From Calditrichaceae bacterium (GTDB taxonomy: Bacteria; Calditrichota; Calditrichia; Calditrichales; Calditrichaceae): a stretch of DNA of 5,804 nucleotides. A program made the translations under genes and the position numbers. The notes beneath the pieces were generated by a model that worked only from the letters and a program-made list of their open reading frames with translations, was not told the origin of the DNA and made no database searches. Below are positions 1-5,804 of the stretch, in pieces. Location: NCBI GenBank assembly GCA_024763405.1, contig JANTFQ010000159.1, positions 1 through 5,804 of the forward strand, read 5' to 3'. Every line of letters begins with the position of its first letter. Position 1 is the stretch's first letter.

Positions 1-419
1 AGCGCCCGTAATTCAATCCAGTTATCATACAAATGTAGCTTTTCAGTTATAATTTCCATTCCCGAAAACAGTGCCATCAGCGCGTACACATACCAGGGCC
101 AAAATCGAAAGCGTTTTGCAAAATATGTAAAACCAGTTGTAAACAATCCCGCCGAATAAATAAAAAAGCAGCGCGCACAGACCGGCATAGGCAGCTGGGC
201 GAGAAACAGGCTGCGCTCCGGCAACTGGTGGCAGACCGGGTCCATAAAAAAATAAATCAGACTGCCAAGGTACTGTAAAAATTTTACATCGGAAGCCGTA
301 AAATAGGGTGCCGCCAAAATACTCAGATTCCAGAACAACAGCAAGTAAAAGCCGATGCGCAGAAATTTAAGCGTGAATACATTATCGCCGCTGTTCAGCC
401 GGATTGGTTTTGTTTGCAT
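1..419 (-). CDS. DUF2085 family membrane protein, partial (N-terminal 139 codons)
   Basis: Reading the minus strand from the ATG at 419-417 gives 139 codons without a stop, continuing past the left edge of the window, so the C-terminus is missing. The diagnostic stretch is residues 61-88: a CHQxPERS motif (Cys63-His64) followed by PVCARC (Cys81, Cys84) and an IY pair. This matches the conserved core of DUF2085, a family of small predicted integral membrane proteins of unknown function. The Cys/His pattern could bind a metal, which is inference. Hydrophobic segments lie at about residues 19-39, 82-100 and 107-120. The closing GMEI...NWIELRA region fits the family's usual D/E...N..R segment before another helix. 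The start is firm at its upstream limit because an in-frame TAA (422-420) touches the ATG. No good Shine-Dalgarno sequence precedes it. The gene is transcribed divergently from valS. Confidence 0.85.
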   Translation of the reverse strand, partial: MQTKPIRLNSGDNVFTLKFLRIGFYLLLFWNLSILAAPYFTASDVKFLQYLGSLIYFFMDPVCHQLPERSLFLAQLPMPVCARCFFIYSAGLFTTGFTYFAKRFRFWPWYVYALMALFSGMEIITEKLHLYDNWIELRA

Positions 420-490
420 TTAGCAAAATACGAAAAAAAAGAGATATGCCGCTATACTATTTCCAAAATACATTTTGCTTTGGCTTAGTG

Positions 491-595
491 GCAATGGAAC
501 ACAGATAACGCGGATAACACTGATTTTCACAGAATCTTTTTCTATCAAATTTTCCGTGTACATCTGCTTAATCAGTGCCATCCGTGTCCCATTGC
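491..595. repeat. Palindromic intergenic element 1, 9-base periodic arms
   Basis: The outer arms 491-506 (GCAATGGAACACAGAT) and 580-595 (ATCCGTGTCCCATTGC) are reverse complements at 14 of 16 positions. An inner pair, ACTGATT at 519-525 and AATCAGT at 570-576, is exact. The left arm is made of consecutive 9-base units: AACACAGAT (498-506), AACGCGGAT (507-515) and AACACTGAT (516-524). The right arm keeps the same period with complementary units starting at 562, 571 and 580 (ATCTGCTTA, ATCAGTGCC, ATCCGTGTC). The centre, about 535-552, is T-rich. Transcribed RNA could form a long imperfect hairpin. It resembles the ACACGGAT-type dispersed repeats I recall from intergenic regions of many FCB-group and environmental bacterial genomes. 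That comparison is from memory, and the function is unknown. Confidence 0.75.
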
Positions 596-611
596 TTTTG
601 TACGTTTAAGG

Positions 612-706
612 GAACGCAGATAACACGGATTTCGGCGATTTTCACGAAATCTTTTTTCCATTTATATTTTCTGATTTCATCTATTCGAACCGTATAATCT
701 GTGTTC
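612..706. repeat. Palindromic intergenic element 2, related to element 1
   Basis: The outer arms 612-628 (GAACGCAGATAACACGG) and 690-706 (CCGTATAATCTGTGTTC) are reverse complements at 14 of 17 positions. The left arm again consists of 9-base units: AACGCAGAT (613-621), AACACGGAT (622-630) and the degenerate TTCGGCGAT (631-639). The right arm keeps the register with units at 679, 688 and 697, the last being ATCTGTGTT. The left half is also a direct repeat of element 1: 611-656 matches 496-541 at about 37 of 46 positions by hand count, including GATTTTCAC and a shared AATC plus T-run. The right arm is more decayed than the left. Confidence 0.7.
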
Positions 707-786
707 TATTCTTAACTGGAAATTTCTTTACTCTCCTCCTACGACAATTATATGAAATCCAGCCTAAAATTCAGTATATTCTAAAC

Positions 787-815
787 TTGCTTTGAATAAC
801 CACGGTATTTAATAA
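787..815 (+). promoter_or_regulatory. Possible sigma-70-type promoter for valS operon
   Basis: TTGCTT (787-792) and TAATAA (810-815) are separated by 17 bases, giving a weak but correctly spaced -35/-10 pair. A start about 7 bases downstream would leave a leader of roughly 55 bases before the valS ATG. That is too short for a T-box or other large leader regulator. The surrounding sequence is AT-rich, so chance matches are easy and other promoters upstream are possible. Confidence 0.3.
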
Positions 816-863
816 AGGTAATCTGGCAAGAAAAAAATAGTAAAATATATCAATGCTTTGAAT

Positions 864-871
864 CTCCGGAG
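864..871 (+). promoter_or_regulatory. valS ribosome binding site within an 8-base palindrome
   Basis: GGAG at 868-871 lies seven bases before the ATG at 879 and is a good Shine-Dalgarno core. It forms the right half of the perfect palindrome CTCCGGAG (864-871). An in-frame TAG at 876-878 touches the ATG, so translation cannot begin further upstream and this site decides the start. Confidence 0.7.
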
Positions 872-878
872 TTTTTAG

Positions 879-3540
<2,662 letters not shown>

Positions 3541-3560
<20 letters not shown>

Positions 3561-4935
3561 AACAGATCGTTTGCGTGTGCGGTGGCCGGTTTCAGTTTTT
3601 CTGCTTTTAATTTCCGCAGCGCTTTTAATGGCCGCCGATGATACGGCCATCACGGTGACAAACTCGAATCTTGCCCTGGTGCGGGAATCCCGGCAGCTGC
3701 AAATGACCCGCGGCGCGCATAGTTTTAATCTGATTGATATTCCTGCCGCCATTCAGCCCTCGTCGGTACTGATCGAAAGTGAAGGACAAACCTTTACGGT
3801 TCTGGAACAGAATTATGAATATGATTTGGTTAACGCCTCCAAAGTATTGGAAAAATCACTGAATCAGCAAATCCGCCTGATACGTCCCAAAACAGGGGAC
3901 TTGAAAGGCGAACTGATTTCGGTTTCTTCCCAATATTTGATGGTGCTTGATCAAAATAAGCAGCTGCAAATTGTACCGCGCAGCGACGACCTGCAGATTA
4001 TGCTGCCGGAATATGCCGGGACTTCCGGAGGTTTTATTACACGGCCCACGCTCGTCTGGCAGGTTCAGGCAAAACATGGCGGCACACATAAGGCGGCTAT
4101 TACCTACCTGACGGGCGGGATGAACTGGAACGCAGATTACACCGGAAGGTTAAGTGAAAATGAAAAAGAACTGCTTTTGGCCGGCTGGGTGACCGTGGAA
4201 AACAGAAGCGGTAAAACTTTTAAAGATGCCCGTCTGAAATTAATGGCCGGCGATCTGCATCTCGTAAAATCCGGACGCAGAAACAGGCCGCGTGCGGAAA
4301 ATGACGGAGTTTTGGAATTTTATTCTGCTAAACCCGCATTTTCTGAAAAGCCTTTCTTTGAATATCATTTGTACAACCTGGATCGCAAAACAACCCTGGC
4401 CAATAATCAGGTAAAACAGATTCAATTGTTTCCGGAAATACGTACGCCGGTTACCAAAAAATACCGGGTTGATTCCAATAAAGGCAGCGATGTAAATGTG
4501 GTACTTGCCTTAAAAAACAGCAAACAAAACCATCTGGGCTTTCCACTGCCCGGCGGTAAAATCCGTTTGTATAAGGCCGATGGTAAAGATATGGAATTTA
4601 TCGGCGAAGACGCGGTAAAGCATACGCCTGAAAAAGAAGATCTCAATATTAAAGCCGGGCGCGCCTTTGACGTGGTTTCCGAGCGGCGCGTACTCAAAAC
4701 GGAACGGCCTTCCAAACGGTCGCGCAGGCAAACCGTGGAATACACACTGCGCAGCCATAAAAAGAATGCGGTAGAAGTGGAAATTGTGGAACATTTAAAT
4801 GCCTATCAGGAAAACAAACTACTTTCTTCTACGGTTCCGGTATCCAAAAAACAGGCCGATTCTTACACCTTTAAAGTTCCGCTAAAAGCGGGAAAAGAAT
4901 ATACATTAACCATAGAATATGTGACGAGCTGGTAA
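3541..4935 (+). CDS. DUF4139 domain-containing exported protein
   Basis: This 464-residue protein belongs to the DUF4139 family, whose biochemical role is not established. Residues 1-31 look like a Sec signal peptide: a basic start (R10, R12, R14), a hydrophobic run VSVFLLLISAALLM and probable cleavage near MA-ADD. There is no lipobox cysteine. The mature N-terminus carries the family pattern NLALVRESRQLQMTRG...LIDIPAAIQPSSV (about 43-76). The DUF4139 region covers about 185-463: NWNADYTGRL (195-204), GWVTVENRSGKTFKDARLKLMAGD (215-238), the YNLDRKTTLANNQ segment (278-290), FPLPGGKIRLYKADG (334-348), FIGED (353-357) and AGRAFDVVSER (372-382). The rest is predicted to be mostly beta strand. It most likely acts in the periplasm or at the envelope. 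The start is supported by the AAGGTGA site and by the signal peptide directly after it. It overlaps valS by 20 bases in another frame and ends 6 bases before the next gene. Confidence 0.9.
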
Positions 4936-4941
4936 ACCCCG

Positions 4942-5804
4942 ATGGCAAAAAAGACAAAACGCGAAATCGAAAAAGAACTGCGCGAAAAAATTCAGAACGA
5001 ACTGAACCAAAAATTTAAACAATCCCAGGATAAACCCGAGCCGGTCTCTCCGGAACCGGCGTTGACAATGGATGACTCGTCCTTCCAAAAGGAACAGGAA
5101 GAGCGCCTGATTCGTGTGTATCTGGAAGAAGAAATCTATTCGCAGCATCCCGAATTTGTGTATTGTGAAAACCATTTGAATGAAACGCGCTGGCTGACGC
5201 CGGCCGAGCTGGAAGGGGAATATGAATTTTACCCCGTAGAAGATTCCCGCTTCGAACGTTTTAAGAAAAAATTTGCTAAAAAAACTGGGCTTCCGAAAAA
5301 TATTTCTCCCGATTTGAAAAAGAAAATCGAAGCAATGCGAAAGGAAATTCAGGAAGATGCGCAGGAACGAATCCGGCAATTCGAAGCACGTAAAAAAGAA
5401 GTAATGAAAAGCAAGACTTCCGAAATCGAGCAAAAAATTTATCAGGAAGAAATAGACAAGTTTTACAGCCGTAAAAAAGGATATAAAAAATATATTAATC
5501 ATCTGAATGAAACCCGCTGGATGACCAAAGAAGAGCACAAGAATCAGGATGAGTTTATTGATGAAGTAGAAACACCGGCCCAGATTTGGCGGCGCAGGAG
5601 TTTAATTGCACTTGCGTTTCTTGCCGGGGTGGCGCTTATCTGGGTAGCTTCTGTCTACCACGGTTCGGAAATTGAAGAAAAGGCCTATGTGCTGGTTTCT
5701 TCCAATGAAGCAAAGGGGCAACTTTATATTGACAAGGTGCTGGCTGCCGGTTATACCGAAGGACAGGCCTATGCCGTTACACCCGGCGAACACGAAATTG
5801 CCCT
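4942..5804 (+). CDS. Coiled-coil single-pass membrane protein with duplicated HLNETRW module and PEGA-like domain, partial
   Basis: I do not recognise this protein as a whole. The 287 visible codons run off the right edge. Residues 1-60 are highly charged and include a Pro-rich stretch (about 32-39). Two related modules share HLNETRW at 78-84 and 187-193, and each continues as xTxxE...EF. Between them, residues 100-175 are rich in Lys, Glu and Gln and probably form a coiled coil. After RRR (217-219) comes one hydrophobic helix (about 221-241), so by the positive-inside rule the N-terminus should be cytoplasmic. The part beyond it, with LVSSNEAKGQLYID (251-264) and TPGEHEIAL (280 onward), resembles the start of a PEGA domain, a small beta domain often found outside the membrane. 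No signal peptide is present. The ATG at 4942 lies 6 bases after the DUF4139 stop and lacks a good Shine-Dalgarno sequence, so translational coupling is likely. The start is the least certain of the window. The next in-frame ATG, at 5068, would lose the charged N-terminus. Confidence 0.8.
   Translation, partial: MAKKTKREIEKELREKIQNELNQKFKQSQDKPEPVSPEPALTMDDSSFQKEQEERLIRVYLEEEIYSQHPEFVYCENHLNETRWLTPAELEGEYEFYPVEDSRFERFKKKFAKKTGLPKNISPDLKKKIEAMRKEIQEDAQERIRQFEARKKEVMKSKTSEIEQKIYQEEIDKFYSRKKGYKKYINHLNETRWMTKEEHKNQDEFIDEVETPAQIWRRRSLIALAFLAGVALIWVASVYHGSEIEEKAYVLVSSNEAKGQLYIDKVLAAGYTEGQAYAVTPGEHEIA
5173..5229 (+). repeat. Intragenic repeat unit 1 (HLNETRW module)
   Basis: This codes for residues 78-96 of the membrane protein. 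Seven residues, HLNETRW, are identical to the second unit. Over 19 ungapped residues, 11 match (also T86, E89, E95 and F96). The DNA of the seven codons differs at two positions, both synonymous. A preceding EEI tripeptide (63-65) is also shared with unit 2, at a spacing shorter by three residues. Confidence 0.8.
5500..5556 (+). repeat. Intragenic repeat unit 2 (HLNETRW module)
   Basis: This codes for residues 187-205, 109 residues after unit 1 and shortly before the membrane helix. The preceding QEEI...KKYIN segment parallels the EEEI...VYCEN segment of unit 1. The module seems to be about 35-40 residues long in both places, with the HLNETRW core as its best-kept part. No known domain came to mind. 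Confidence 0.8.

Larger units (their letters stand above)
420..878. other. 459-base intergenic region between divergent genes
   Basis: This stretch separates the divergent DUF2085 and valS starts, so it must hold promoters for both directions. Its middle (about 491-706) is occupied by two palindromic elements built on a 9-base unit, described separately. The rest is AT-rich. No convincing protein-coding frame is present. The only plus-strand ATG frame I inspected closely, at 752-784, encodes ten residues and lacks a ribosome binding site. I see no T-box, riboswitch or tRNA-like structure. On the minus strand a TAGTAT sequence near 454-459 might serve as a -10 box for the DUF2085 gene, but no matching -35 box is evident. 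Confidence 0.8.

Noticed and set aside
491..595. Rho-independent terminator
   Set aside because: The stem is long, interrupted and AT-rich, with no GC-rich stem followed directly by a T-run. It lies between divergent genes, where no transcript needs ending. A repeat element explains it better.
731..740. CTCTCCTCCT, resembling an anti-Shine-Dalgarno sequence, or AGGAGGAG on the minus strand
   Set aside because: On the minus strand no ATG, GTG or TTG follows at a suitable distance. On the plus strand it probably lies outside the valS transcript.
752..784. Ten-codon plus-strand frame (MKSSLKFSIF) upstream of valS
   Set aside because: It has no Shine-Dalgarno sequence and probably lies upstream of the transcription start, so it is unlikely to be a leader peptide.
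816..878. T-box or other amino-acid-responsive leader for valS
   Set aside because: The leader after the likely promoter is only about 55-60 bases and lacks the T-box consensus.
4906..5538. Long minus-strand open frame (210 codons), very rich in Phe and Leu
   Set aside because: It is the mirror of the Lys/Glu-rich coding strand: GAA and AAA codons read as TTC and TTT in reverse. It has no family resemblance and covers a convincing plus-strand gene.

Overview
This 5.8 kb window comes from a bacterial chromosome of moderate GC content. It holds one divergent gene pair and the start of a tightly packed operon. The valyl-tRNA synthetase is an ordinary bacterial type. The Shine-Dalgarno sites (GGAG, AAGGTGA), the exported DUF4139 protein and the membrane protein ending in a PEGA-like domain suggest a Gram-negative or FCB-related lineage, with Calditrichota or a neighbour as a guess. 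That placement is inference; no marker here fixes the taxon.

Layout. Positions 1-419 (minus strand) carry the N-terminal 139 codons of a DUF2085 membrane protein that runs off the left edge. Positions 420-878 are non-coding. They contain two neighbouring imperfect palindromic elements (about 491-595 and 612-706) built from a 9-base unit, AACRCNGAT in the left arms and its complement in the right arms, followed by an AT-rich leader with a possible promoter and a clear ribosome binding site. Positions 879-3560 (plus) encode a complete ValRS. A DUF4139 protein with a signal peptide (3541-4935) starts inside the last 20 bases of valS. After a 6-base gap, a protein unfamiliar to me (4942 to beyond the right edge) follows. 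It has a charged coiled-coil N-terminus with a duplicated HLNETRW module, one membrane helix and a PEGA-like C-terminal domain.

The three plus-strand genes are almost certainly co-transcribed. A housekeeping synthetase therefore leads two envelope-directed proteins of unknown role. The DUF4139 protein is predicted to be exported. The third protein should have its coiled coil in the cytoplasm and its PEGA-like end outside, so the two could meet in the periplasm, but nothing in the sequence proves it. The points most worth a second look are the 9-base-periodic palindromes and the duplicated HLNETRW module. I see no phage, CRISPR, toxin-antitoxin, RNA gene or complete mobile element.
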